From the NCBI GenBank assembly GCA_035626815.1, contig DASPMY010000019.1:1-16772 (forward strand): a stretch of DNA of 16,772 bases. Reading direction: 5' to 3'. This document shows positions 7,109 to 14,092 of this stretch, one piece after another. The notes under the pieces are model-generated. The model ran no database searches, had not been told where the DNA came from, and was given only the letters and a program-made list of their open reading frames with translations. Position 1 is the stretch's first letter; each line of letters starts with the position of its first letter. The DNA comes from Croceibacterium_A sp035626815 (GTDB taxonomy: Bacteria; Pseudomonadota; Alphaproteobacteria; Sphingomonadales; Sphingomonadaceae). Position numbers and translations under genes: made by a program.

Positions 7109-7285
7109 ATGGCGAAGATCAAGATCAAGCAGGTCGGCTCGCCGATCCGCCGGCCGGAATCGCAGAAGAAAATCCTGACCGGCCTCGGCCTGGGCAAGAT
7201 GCACCGCGTCGTCGAGCTCGAGGACACCCCCGAGGTCCGCGGCGCGATCGCCAAGCTTCCGCACATGGTCGAGGTGCTCGACTAA
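7109..7285 (+). CDS. rpmD: 50S ribosomal protein L30
   Basis: This short gene of 58 codons begins ATG GCG AAG ATC AAG and ends TAA 7283-7285. The product has MAKIKIKQVGSPIRRPESQK followed by GLGLGKMHRVVELEDTP, the classic L30 pattern, and is of normal length (about 58-60). L30 is a small 50S protein of the 23S rRNA domain II region (family knowledge). It starts five bases after the rpsE stop. In most related genomes rplO would follow directly; here a strong hairpin and an unrelated gene insert follow instead. Confidence 0.97.
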   Translation: MAKIKIKQVGSPIRRPESQKKILTGLGLGKMHRVVELEDTPEVRGAIAKLPHMVEVLD

Positions 7286-7309
7286 GCTGCCGGCAATGGG
7301 ACAAGACCG

Positions 7310-7339
7310 AAGACCCCGGCAGCGATGCCGGGGTCTTTT
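7310..7339 (+). terminator. Rho-independent terminator after rpmD
   Basis: AAGACCCCGGCA (7310-7321) pairs perfectly with TGCCGGGGTCTT (7326-7337) across a four-base GCGA loop, giving a 12-base-pair stem. The stem runs into TTTT, then GG and TTT on the plus strand. It lies 24 bases after the rpmD stop and 13 bases beyond the stop of the convergent minus-strand gene, so it may serve both directions, although the T-tract favours the plus strand. It implies that the long r-protein transcript ends here. Confidence 0.85.
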
Positions 7340-7352
7340 GGTTTCCGGGACG

Positions 7353-8864
7353 CTAGCCGCGACGGCGCCTCGGCAGGGCCAGGCTCCGCATCCGCGCGAG
7401 CCGCCGCTCATGCGGTGTCGGGGCGGCGGCGGCTTCGGCCATTGCCGCGTTCGGCGCCAGCTGGCCGGCCACTGCGGCGCGCCTTTCGCGCGGCGTGATC
7501 GCCGCGAGCGCCGGCGCGGCATTGGCCGCGGCCGTGGCCCACTCGCGCAGTCGTGCCGCGCTGGGCACGTTGGTCGCCCGGGCGATGAACCACAGCGCCG
7601 CGGGCGGCACCAGGTAGAACAGCAACTGCTTCATGATCGTGATCAGCGCGCCGTCGCGGAAGGCGACCACGGCCGTTGCCAGGAAGATCGCGTAGGTGAT
7701 CATCGCGACGTTGCTTTGCCGGCTGTTCGCGACCGCTCGGTAGGCACCGCCGTAGATCAGCGCGAACACCGCGCTCCAGATCGCTACGCCGGCGTAGCCC
7801 CAGCTGTACCAGCCTGCTCCCGGCATCGACGAAGTCGCTCCGATCGTCCGGCCGTAGCGGTAGAGCTCGAACATCTTGATCGGCGCGCCGACCGGCTTGT
7901 CCTTCCACAACGCGCGCGGGATCGGCTCGGTGAAGATCTGCAGGTTGTGCAGGAAATAGTCGTAGCTCCCGGTCCGCTTGGGAACGGCCCAGACGAGGTA
8001 CTCGAAGAACTCCAGGTTGGCGATGTCCTGCGATTCCAGCGGCCGGGCGTCTTCGGTGGACAAGGATCGCACGTCGGCGGCGTTTTCGTAGCCGAAGCTC
8101 TCGCGAATGGCCGCGCCGCGGTCCTGCTGGATCGAGTTGAACACCACGGCCAGCACGCCGGCCGCGACCACCACCGGCAGGTTGGGCCACTTCTTTCGCC
8201 GATCGAACAGGAACAGGATCGCGATCGTCACCGCCGCGGCGACGAAATCCCCGCGGCTTCCCGTGCCCAGCCGGACGACGCTGAAGGCCACGAACGGCGC
8301 CAGGCTCCACGGGCGGAAGCGCCCGAGAAAGGCGATCGCCGCGACGATCGGCACCAGCATCGCCCCGGCGGAGATGAAGTACCCGTTGACGCCCTGCAGC
8401 GTCCGCACGCCGGTATTGGCATCGACCTCGCCCACGCTCTGGCCGGCCGCCTTCACCCCCCACACCCAGTAGAGCGTGTACAGCGCCACCAGCACGAGCG
8501 GCGCGGCGACGAGCCAGAAGCGCTCGAGCAGCAGCGCGCGCTGGGCCTTGTCGAACTCGTCCTGTTGAAAGCGGAGAGGGTTGGGGGTGAGGGCCATGGT
8601 CACCGCCACGAACACCACCAGGCCGAGGTTCGTGCAGATCAGGACTTGCGTCTTTTCCCACTCGCTGGGCATGAAGCCCATGGCCTTGTAGATCGAGTCA
8701 AATCCGTAATCCCATGCAAATAGAGGCCTGATGACGAACACGAGGCCATGGAACATCAAATAAAACGTGGCGGGATGAAATATAGAGGCGCTCGGGTGAC
8801 GGAGGAAAAGAGCCGAAACCATTACGAATATGACGACTGACGCTATGAGAGCATATTCGTACAT
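7353..8864 (-). CDS. Putative O-antigen/oligosaccharide repeat-unit polymerase-like membrane protein
   Basis: The product is a hydrophobic protein of 503 residues with roughly ten membrane segments, from a first one near residues 5-22 to a last near 421-438. A long polar loop spans about residues 245-360. Features shared with Wzy-type polymerases are GSRGDF (about 202-207) at the start of a membrane segment and a loop with IPRALWKDKP (about 315-324) then MPGAGWYSWGYAG. The C-terminal 70 residues are an Ala/Arg-rich cytosolic tail. By analogy it would link lipid-carried repeat units on the periplasmic face of the inner membrane. The start is the ATG at 8862-8864 with AGGA seven bases ahead; an in-frame upstream ATG at 8948 lacks such support. 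The first 250 bases are richer in A+T than the surroundings. The family is judged by topology and local motifs, so an exact function is uncertain. Confidence 0.72.
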   Translation of the reverse strand: MYEYALIASVVIFVMVSALFLRHPSASIFHPATFYLMFHGLVFVIRPLFAWDYGFDSIYKAMGFMPSEWEKTQVLICTNLGLVVFVAVTMALTPNPLRFQQDEFDKAQRALLLERFWLVAAPLVLVALYTLYWVWGVKAAGQSVGEVDANTGVRTLQGVNGYFISAGAMLVPIVAAIAFLGRFRPWSLAPFVAFSVVRLGTGSRGDFVAAAVTIAILFLFDRRKKWPNLPVVVAAGVLAVVFNSIQQDRGAAIRESFGYENAADVRSLSTEDARPLESQDIANLEFFEYLVWAVPKRTGSYDYFLHNLQIFTEPIPRALWKDKPVGAPIKMFELYRYGRTIGATSSMPGAGWYSWGYAGVAIWSAVFALIYGGAYRAVANSRQSNVAMITYAIFLATAVVAFRDGALITIMKQLLFYLVPPAALWFIARATNVPSAARLREWATAAANAAPALAAITPRERRAAVAGQLAPNAAMAEAAAAPTPHERRLARMRSLALPRRRRG

Positions 8865-8986
8865 GCCATATTCCTGGCTTGTCCTTGCCCGCCTTGGGTC
8901 CAGGGAGGCGGTGCGCAAGGCCGGTCTGACGCTACCGTTCGAACACAATCATGCCTGATTGCCAACAAGAAACCTGCCCGCAACAC

Positions 8987-9005
8987 GTCGCCATGCACTG
9001 GCGAC
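8987..9005 (-). other. Short inverted repeat between the two minus-strand glycan genes
   Basis: GTCGCCA (8987-8993) and TGGCGAC (8999-9005) are exact complements around a five-base loop. The repeat lies in the 178-base gap (8865-9042) between the glycosyltransferase-like gene and the polymerase-like gene. No T-tract follows on either strand. The rest of the gap shows no further gene; a promoter for the downstream gene could be here but I saw no convincing one. Confidence 0.3.
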
Positions 9006-9042
9006 AAGGGCAAGACCGGCCAAGCCGGGGCGCGGCCGGCGG

Positions 9043-10029
9043 TTATTTCCTGCGCCCCATGCGGATGGCCCTGACCCCGTAATCGCGCGCGATCTTGGCG
9101 AGCCCAGCATGAGGGATTCCGCAATATTTCTGCGCCGTCCGGCGAAATTGCGCGGGAGGCGGCAACGCGAACCGGCGCGCGGCAAGGGCATCAAACAGAT
9201 AGCGGATGCCGTATCGTTTCTCGGCCGGGAGGTGCCACAGCGGCAACAGCTCGTCGCCTCGTTCGACGGTTCTGACCGTTCGCGCCGTCCACATCCGCTT
9301 GATCGCGCCTCGCGCTTCGGCGACGCTGTCGGGAATGCCCGCGAAAACGATCGAAAAGAAATGCTCCTCGGTGCACACGTTCACAAACGGTCCCCCGGCC
9401 TGGGCCCTGGCAAACAGGTCGTGAAACAGGTGCCGGTGCCGGAGCCAGGCGGCGATGGTGGTCGCGAAAAGCTCGCCGCCGAAGTGCCGGATCGGCGTGT
9501 CGAACCGGGTGCCGAAGATTTCGCCGGCCAGCGCGGTCATTTCCAGCCGGTCGATGCCGTTGATGAGCTCGGTCGCCGGGCGGTCGAGGACGTAGCCGAC
9601 GAACTCGTGCGAGCCGAGCTCGGCGAAAACCCCGTCCACCGGCCCGGCCACCACCACATCGCAATCGGTCAGCACGATGCGCGTGTCGCGATCCTCTTGC
9701 GCGAGCGCGTCGAGGACATCGATGAAGTACAGGACATTGCCCCAATGGGTCACCTGAGGCCGCGAGATGCGCCGGGACATCGGCACGATCCGGATCTCGA
9801 CGCCCAGCGCCTCGAGCAAGGCTCTCACCGAATGGCCAGCGACGACCGGCGGCTCGCCATTGGTAAAGAACATCAGCCGCAGTGTGCTGTTGTTCACCCG
9901 CGCGCTTGTGTAGAAGACGACGATAGCGCGCCAATACACCTCTTGGACCGCGGAATCCGATGAGACGCCGCCGGCCGCCGGATAAATGCTCGCTTCCGCG
10001 GGACGGTCGGTCACAAAGCTGGTGGCCAA
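9043..10029 (-). CDS. Putative glycosyltransferase-like protein with a DxD motif
   Basis: From a TTG at 10027-10029 the product has 328 residues. It looks like a GT-A-type fold: an early strand RLMFFTNGEPPV, then WGNVLYFIDVLDAL, then RIVLTDCDVVVAGP with DCD at about 122-124, the likely metal/nucleotide-sugar site. Further conserved-looking blocks are HFGGELFAT (about 192-200), EEHFFSIVF (221-229) and WHLPAEKRYG (275-284). I see no signal peptide or membrane span, so it should act in the cytosol, perhaps on sugars for the neighbouring polymerase-like and acyltransferase proteins. No ATG lies at a sensible place: the first Met (in LMFFTN) is inside a predicted strand, so TTG 10029 or GTG 10014 is likely, neither with a good Shine-Dalgarno. 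The frame is open far upstream to 10794, but that part lies opposite the acyltransferase gene and looks like a shadow. Function is inferred; I recall similar uncharacterised sphingomonad proteins. Confidence 0.65.
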   Translation of the reverse strand: MATSFVTDRPAEASIYPAAGGVSSDSAVQEVYWRAIVVFYTSARVNNSTLRLMFFTNGEPPVVAGHSVRALLEALGVEIRIVPMSRRISRPQVTHWGNVLYFIDVLDALAQEDRDTRIVLTDCDVVVAGPVDGVFAELGSHEFVGYVLDRPATELINGIDRLEMTALAGEIFGTRFDTPIRHFGGELFATTIAAWLRHRHLFHDLFARAQAGGPFVNVCTEEHFFSIVFAGIPDSVAEARGAIKRMWTARTVRTVERGDELLPLWHLPAEKRYGIRYLFDALAARRFALPPPAQFRRTAQKYCGIPHAGLAKIARDYGVRAIRMGRRK

Positions 10030-10128
10030 TAAGCAAGGAGGGGGTGTTGCCAAAGGCGGGGCGCTCGTGCTGGAATCCGTCCTCGCAGTGCAGCAAACCC
10101 GTCGAGATGCGTCAACCGATGGCGCCTG

Positions 10129-11268
10129 ATGTCGAGGATCCGGCGACGCGCGGCCGGAGCGAGCGGGTTGGCTAGCGCTCCCCCCGGCGCGGCGGGACCG
10201 GCAGGCCGCTTCGAAACCCTCGATGGCATGCGCGGCCTCGCCGCCATCGCCGTCGCCCTGTTCCACTTCGACAAGTGGCTCGTGCCGCACGGCTATCTCG
10301 CGGTCGACTTCTTCTTCGCGCTGTCGGGATTCGTCCTCGTGAAAGCCTATCGCGAGCGCTTTGCCGCGGGCCTCGGGATGCGGGAGTTCATGATCCGGCG
10401 CGTCGTGCGCCTTTACCCGGTGTTCCTGTGCGGCCTGGTGCTGTCGAGCGCGTGGATCGCCGTGAAGGTTCTCGCCGGGAGTGGCGGCACCGACGCGGTG
10501 CGGGACCTGCTGGGGCCGCTCCCGTTCAACCTGCTGATGCTGCCTTCGCCGCTCAACCGCGAGCTGTTTCCGCTTAACGGCCCGGCATGGTCGCTGTTCT
10601 TCGAGATCGCCGCCAACGTCTTCCTCGCGGTGGCTCTGGCGTACCGCCGACGGCGATGGTGGGCGCTCCTGGCCGCCGCCGCCGGCGTGCTGCTGATCGT
10701 CGCCGCGCTCGCGTTCGACGCGCCGCCGGACCGGACGAGCCCAGAGTTCGTCCCGCAGCCGCTCAGCGAAGGCTGGTCGTGGCCGGGCTTCCATATCGGG
10801 CTGCTGCGGACGGCCTATTCATTCACTCTCGGGATGGTGTTGGCCGAGATGCTGCGCCGCCGGCCGCGCCCGACTTCGGGGTGGGCGGTTCCGCTGTGGC
10901 TGGCGCTCGGCGCCACGCTGGCCATTGGCGTCGCCCCGGTCCACGACTTCGCCTTCACCGCGCTGACGATCCTTGCGGTCATGCCGGCGTTCGTCGCGGC
11001 CGGCAGCCGTATCGAGCCGCCGCCGGCGCTGCGGCCGGTCGCCCGTTGGGCCGGCGACATGTCGTTCGCGCTCTACGCCGTCCACGCGCCGATCGCGCAA
11101 AGCCTGGCGCTGGCGACCGCGCGGCTCGATTGGCCGCTGTGGCTCGGCGCGCTGCTCTATCTCGCGGTCGCGCTGATGGTCGCCACGCTGGTGACCGAGC
11201 TGGTCGACAAGCCGCTCCGCGCGTTCGTGGCGCGGCGGCGGCGCGGCCCGCTGTCGCTGGAAGGCTGA
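10129..11268 (+). CDS. Membrane acyltransferase, acyltransferase-3 (OafA/YrhL-like) family
   Basis: The 379-residue product has about ten membrane segments and the family motifs in order: LDGMRGLAAIAVALFHF with the catalytic-type His at 46, GYLAVDFFFALSGFVL (Asp 60), IRRVVRLYPVFL (about 89-100), GPAWSLFFEI (Glu 159 region), SFALYAVHAPI (about 312-322) and a final ELVDKPLRAF. Such enzymes move acetyl or other acyl groups onto surface sugars. The fused SGNH domain seen in some relatives is absent. The ATG at 10129 has no ribosome-binding site; an in-frame TTG at 10168, with GGAG eight bases ahead, may be the true start and gives 366 residues. It is divergent from the glycosyltransferase-like gene and lies 102 bases upstream of rplO on the same strand, with no terminator visible between them. 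Confidence 0.88.
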   Translation: MSRIRRRAAGASGLASAPPGAAGPAGRFETLDGMRGLAAIAVALFHFDKWLVPHGYLAVDFFFALSGFVLVKAYRERFAAGLGMREFMIRRVVRLYPVFLCGLVLSSAWIAVKVLAGSGGTDAVRDLLGPLPFNLLMLPSPLNRELFPLNGPAWSLFFEIAANVFLAVALAYRRRRWWALLAAAAGVLLIVAALAFDAPPDRTSPEFVPQPLSEGWSWPGFHIGLLRTAYSFTLGMVLAEMLRRRPRPTSGWAVPLWLALGATLAIGVAPVHDFAFTALTILAVMPAFVAAGSRIEPPPALRPVARWAGDMSFALYAVHAPIAQSLALATARLDWPLWLGALLYLAVALMVATLVTELVDKPLRAFVARRRRGPLSLEG

Positions 11269-11295
11269 GCCGCCGGCGGCCGGCACGACGCAGGG

Positions 11296-11324
11296 GTGAC
11301 AAAGGCGCGGCGCTTCGCTAGGGG
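11296..11324 (+). promoter_or_regulatory. Predicted promoter of rplO-secY-adk
   Basis: GTGACA (11296-11301) is one base off the TTGACA -35 consensus and is followed after exactly 17 bases by TAGGGG (11319-11324) as a GC-rich -10. It lies 47 bases before the rplO ATG. Alphaproteobacterial -10 boxes are often less A+T-rich than those of E. coli. The location fits the need for a new promoter downstream of the gene insert. This is a by-eye match without experimental support. Confidence 0.5.
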
Positions 11325-11370
11325 CGCCGCTTCCCAACAGCGCGAATCAAGCGAAAGCGAGTGCGACGAC

Positions 11371-11892
11371 ATGAAACTCAACGACATCCGTGACAATCCC
11401 GGCGCCCGCAAGGAGCGCATCCGCGTCGGCCGGGGCATCGGCTCGGGCAAGGGCAAGACCGGCGGCCGCGGCCAGAAGGGCCAGAAGAGCCGCTCGGGCG
11501 TGGCCATCAAGGGCTTCGAAGGCGGCCAGATGCCGCTGCACATGCGGCTGCCGAAGCGCGGCTTCAACAATCCGTTCGCCAAGGACTACGCCGAGGTCAA
11601 CATCGGCCAGGTGCAGAAGCTGATCGAGGCCGGCTCGCTCGATGCCACGAGGCCGATCGACCACGACGCGCTCAAGGCGGCGGGCGTCGCCAGGGGCGGC
11701 AAACACGGGGTGCGCCTGCTCGGCAAGGGCGAGCTGACCGCCAAGGCCCAGTTCAAGGTCGCCGGCGCGTCGAAGGGCGCAATTGCCGCGGTGGAGAAGG
11801 CCGGCGGCGCGGTCGAGGTGATCGTGGCCAAGGATCCGGCCGAGCTGGCCGCGGCCAAGAAGGGCACCGCAAAGGCTCGCGCGGCGAAGTAA
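11371..11892 (+). CDS. rplO: 50S ribosomal protein L15
   Basis: The protein has 173 residues, longer than the 144 of E. coli because of a Lys/Ala-rich C-terminal tail. It opens MKLNDIRDNPGARKERIRVG and contains the Gly-rich segment GSGKGKTGGRGQKGQKSRSG and GFEGGQMPLHMRLPKRGF, all diagnostic of L15, a late-assembling 50S protein. The start is the ATG in front of AAACTCAACG; an in-frame ATG-free extension upstream to 11296 overlaps the predicted promoter and is not part of the family. The gene is separated from rpmD, its usual upstream neighbour, by about 4 kb. Confidence 0.98.
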   Translation: MKLNDIRDNPGARKERIRVGRGIGSGKGKTGGRGQKGQKSRSGVAIKGFEGGQMPLHMRLPKRGFNNPFAKDYAEVNIGQVQKLIEAGSLDATRPIDHDALKAAGVARGGKHGVRLLGKGELTAKAQFKVAGASKGAIAAVEKAGGAVEVIVAKDPAELAAAKKGTAKARAAK

Positions 11893-11902
11893 TCGCGGGA
11901 TT

Positions 11903-11936
11903 TGCCGGGCGGGGGTTATTGCATCCCCGCCCGGCA
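11903..11936 (+). other. Strong stem-loop in the rplO-secY gap
   Basis: TGCCGGGCGGGG (11903-11914) pairs perfectly with CCCCGCCCGGCA (11925-11936) across a ten-base loop, 10 bases after the rplO stop. It is followed by CCTATATGG and not by a T-tract, so a simple intrinsic terminator is unlikely. It may tune secY expression relative to rplO or protect the mRNA end; this is inference. Confidence 0.6.
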
Positions 11937-11960
11937 CCTATATGGCTGACCTGAACAGGG

Positions 11961-11981
11961 GGGCGAGGGCATCAGTCGCCC
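11961..11981 (+). other. Second stem-loop in the rplO-secY gap
   Basis: GGGCGA (11961-11966) pairs with TCGCCC (11976-11981) across nine bases. It lies 24 bases after the first hairpin and 37 bases before the secY ATG. No T-tract follows. The two hairpins fill most of the 126-base gap. Confidence 0.4.
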
Positions 11982-12018
11982 GGTCCCAAGCGGCTTAGGG
12001 CAAGGCATCAAACGACCG

Positions 12019-13383
12019 ATGGCATCACGCGCCGACAACATCGCGAGCAATCTCAGCCTCGCCAATTTCTCCAAGGCCACCGAGCTCAAGCAGCGCATCT
12101 GGTTCACGATCGGCGCGCTGATCGTGTTCCGGTTCCTCAGCTTCGTGCCGCTGCCCGGCGTCAACCCGCTGATCCTGGAGAGCCTCTACGACCAGACGCG
12201 GGGCGGCATCCTCGACCTGTTCAACACCTTCTCCGGGGGCAGCCTCGAGCGTATGAGCCTGATCGCGCTCGGCGTGATGCCCTACATCACCGCCTCGATC
12301 GTGGTGCAGCTTGCGGCATCGCTCCATCCGTCGCTGATGGCGTTGAAAAAGGAAGGCGAAGCCGGGCGCAAGAAGCTCAACCAGTACACCCGCTATGGCA
12401 CGGTCTTCCTGTGCGCGGTGCAGGGCTGCTTCCTCGCCTCGGGGCTGGAGGCCTACGGGGCGCAGAGCGGGCTGCAGGCGGTTGTCGCGCCCGGCGTCTC
12501 GTTCCGCATCATGGCGGTCATCAACCTGATCGGCGGGACCATGTTCCTGCTGTGGCTGGGCGAGCAGATCACCAGCCGCGGGATCGGCAACGGCGTGTCG
12601 CTGATCATCATGGCGGGCATCGTCGCCCAGTTCCCGACCTTCATCGCCAACTTGTTCGAGGGCGGCCGGACGGGGTCGATCAGCGTGATCGTGATCGTCG
12701 CGCTGGTGGTCATGATCATCGGCCTGATCCTGGTCATCTGCTTCGTCGAGCGCGCGCAACGGCGGCTGCTGGTGCAGTATCCGAAGCGCGCCAGCGCCAA
12801 GGGCATGATGCAAGCGGACCGCAGCCACCTGCCGCTCAAGCTCAACACGGCGAACGTCATCCCGCCGATTTTCGCCAGCTCGCTGCTCCTGCTGCCGCTG
12901 ACGATCAGCCAGTTCGCCGGCAACTCGGTGAGCACCGACAGCGGTTTCTATGGCGTGATCCAGACGCTCAACCAGTACCTCGCGCACGGCCAGCCGCTGT
13001 ACATGGCGTTCTACGCCGCCGGCATCATCTTCTTCACCTTCTTTTACACCGCGGTCGTGTTCAATCCGGAGGAGACGGCGGAGAACCTGAAGAAGAACGG
13101 CGGCTTCATTCCCGGCATTCGCCCGGGCAAGCGCACCGCCGAGTACCTCGACTACGTGCTGACCCGCATCACCGTGATCGGCGCGATCTACCTGACGCTG
13201 GTCTGCGTGCTGCCGGAGTACATGATCGCCCAGACCGGCGTGCCGCTGTTCCTCGGCGGCACCAGCCTGCTGATCGTCGTCAACGTCACCGTCGACACGA
13301 TCAGCCAGGTCCAGTCGCACCTGCTGGCGCACCAGTACGGCGACCTGATCAAGAAGGCGAAGCTCAAGGGCCGGCTGCGCTAG
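12019..13383 (+). CDS. secY: Preprotein translocase subunit SecY
   Basis: The 454-residue protein has the expected ten membrane segments. It opens with ASNLSLANFSKATELKQRIW and then the first span ending FLSFVPLPGVNP; the plug region (DLFNTFSGGSLERMSLIALG), LGVMPYITASIVVQL in span 2, and GIGNGVSLIIMAGI are all SecY signatures. The cytosolic C5 loop carries PGIRPGKRTAEYL, where SecA and the ribosome bind. SecY forms the protein-conducting channel with SecE and SecG (family knowledge). The ATG has only a weak Shine-Dalgarno, but the N-terminus matches alphaproteobacterial homologues as I remember them. adk follows after 15 bases. Confidence 0.99.
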   Translation: MASRADNIASNLSLANFSKATELKQRIWFTIGALIVFRFLSFVPLPGVNPLILESLYDQTRGGILDLFNTFSGGSLERMSLIALGVMPYITASIVVQLAASLHPSLMALKKEGEAGRKKLNQYTRYGTVFLCAVQGCFLASGLEAYGAQSGLQAVVAPGVSFRIMAVINLIGGTMFLLWLGEQITSRGIGNGVSLIIMAGIVAQFPTFIANLFEGGRTGSISVIVIVALVVMIIGLILVICFVERAQRRLLVQYPKRASAKGMMQADRSHLPLKLNTANVIPPIFASSLLLLPLTISQFAGNSVSTDSGFYGVIQTLNQYLAHGQPLYMAFYAAGIIFFTFFYTAVVFNPEETAENLKKNGGFIPGIRPGKRTAEYLDYVLTRITVIGAIYLTLVCVLPEYMIAQTGVPLFLGGTSLLIVVNVTVDTISQVQSHLLAHQYGDLIKKAKLKGRLR

Positions 13384-13398
13384 GGCCGCGGTGAAGCG

Positions 13399-14049
13399 AT
13401 GAACATCATCCTGCTGGGGCCGCCGGGGGCGGGCAAGGGCACCCAGGCCGCGCACCTGGTCGAGCATCACGGCATGCGCCAGCTCTCGACCGGCGACATG
13501 CTGCGCGCCGCGGTCGCCGCGCACACGCCGATCGGCCTCGAGGCCAAGGCGATCATGGACCGCGGCGAGCTGGTGTCGGACGATATCGTCTCGGCGCTGA
13601 TCGATGCCGAGCTCGTCGCGATGGGCGAGAGCGTGGGGGCGATCTTCGACGGCTATCCGCGCACCGCCGACCAGGCCGAGCAGCTCGACGCCATCCTCGC
13701 CCGCCACGGCCGCCGGCTCGACCGGGTGATCGAGCTCGACGTCGACGAGGACGAGCTCGTCCGCCGGATCGTCGGGCGCTATACCTGCGCGGAGTGCGGG
13801 GCGGGCTACCACGACACATTCAAGCAGCCGGCGAAGGCCGGCGTGTGCGACAAGTGCGGCGGCAGCGAGTTCAAGCGCCGGCCCGACGACAACGAGCAGA
13901 CGGTGCGCACGCGGATGGCCGAATACCGCGCCAAGACCGCGCCGATCCTGCCGTTCTACGAGGCGCGCGGGCTTGTCAGCCGGGTCGATGGGATGGCGCC
14001 GATCGACGCGGTGACCGACGCCATCGAGCGCATCCTCGCCGCCCATTGA
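13399..14049 (+). CDS. adk: Adenylate kinase, zinc-binding long-LID form
   Basis: The 216-residue product is the long form. The P-loop GPPGAGKGTQ lies at residues 7-16, STGDMLRAAV follows in the AMP-binding part, and FDGYPRTADQAEQLD is the second signature. The LID domain has four cysteines at 130, 133, 150 and 153 (CxxC...CxxC), the pattern that binds a structural zinc ion in many adenylate kinases; the enteric form lacks it. The enzyme converts ATP and AMP to two ADP in the cytosol. It lies 15 bases after secY, the common secY-adk pairing, and is probably co-transcribed from the rplO promoter. Confidence 0.99.
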   Translation: MNIILLGPPGAGKGTQAAHLVEHHGMRQLSTGDMLRAAVAAHTPIGLEAKAIMDRGELVSDDIVSALIDAELVAMGESVGAIFDGYPRTADQAEQLDAILARHGRRLDRVIELDVDEDELVRRIVGRYTCAECGAGYHDTFKQPAKAGVCDKCGGSEFKRRPDDNEQTVRTRMAEYRAKTAPILPFYEARGLVSRVDGMAPIDAVTDAIERILAAH

Positions 14050-14092
14050 ACGCCGGCCCCGGTTGCGCCATCCTCGCGCCCGGGAGGTGGTC

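Noticed and set aside
7296..8723. Plus-strand open frame opposite the polymerase-like gene
   Set aside because: The minus-strand protein has regular membrane segments and a proper ribosome-binding site, while the plus-strand product is low-complexity and begins inside the terminator region.
10030..10794. N-terminal extension of the glycosyltransferase-like frame up to 10794
   Set aside because: The extension lies opposite the acyltransferase gene and reads as Arg/Glu/His-rich shadow; the fold-like pattern starts only around position 10029.
7340..11295. Mobile element carrying the glycan genes
   Set aside because: No transposase, integrase, terminal inverted repeats, target duplication or tRNA attachment site could be seen at either edge.
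11903..11936. Intrinsic terminator between rplO and secY
   Set aside because: The stem is strong but no T-tract follows, and secY on the same strand would be cut off without a clear new promoter.
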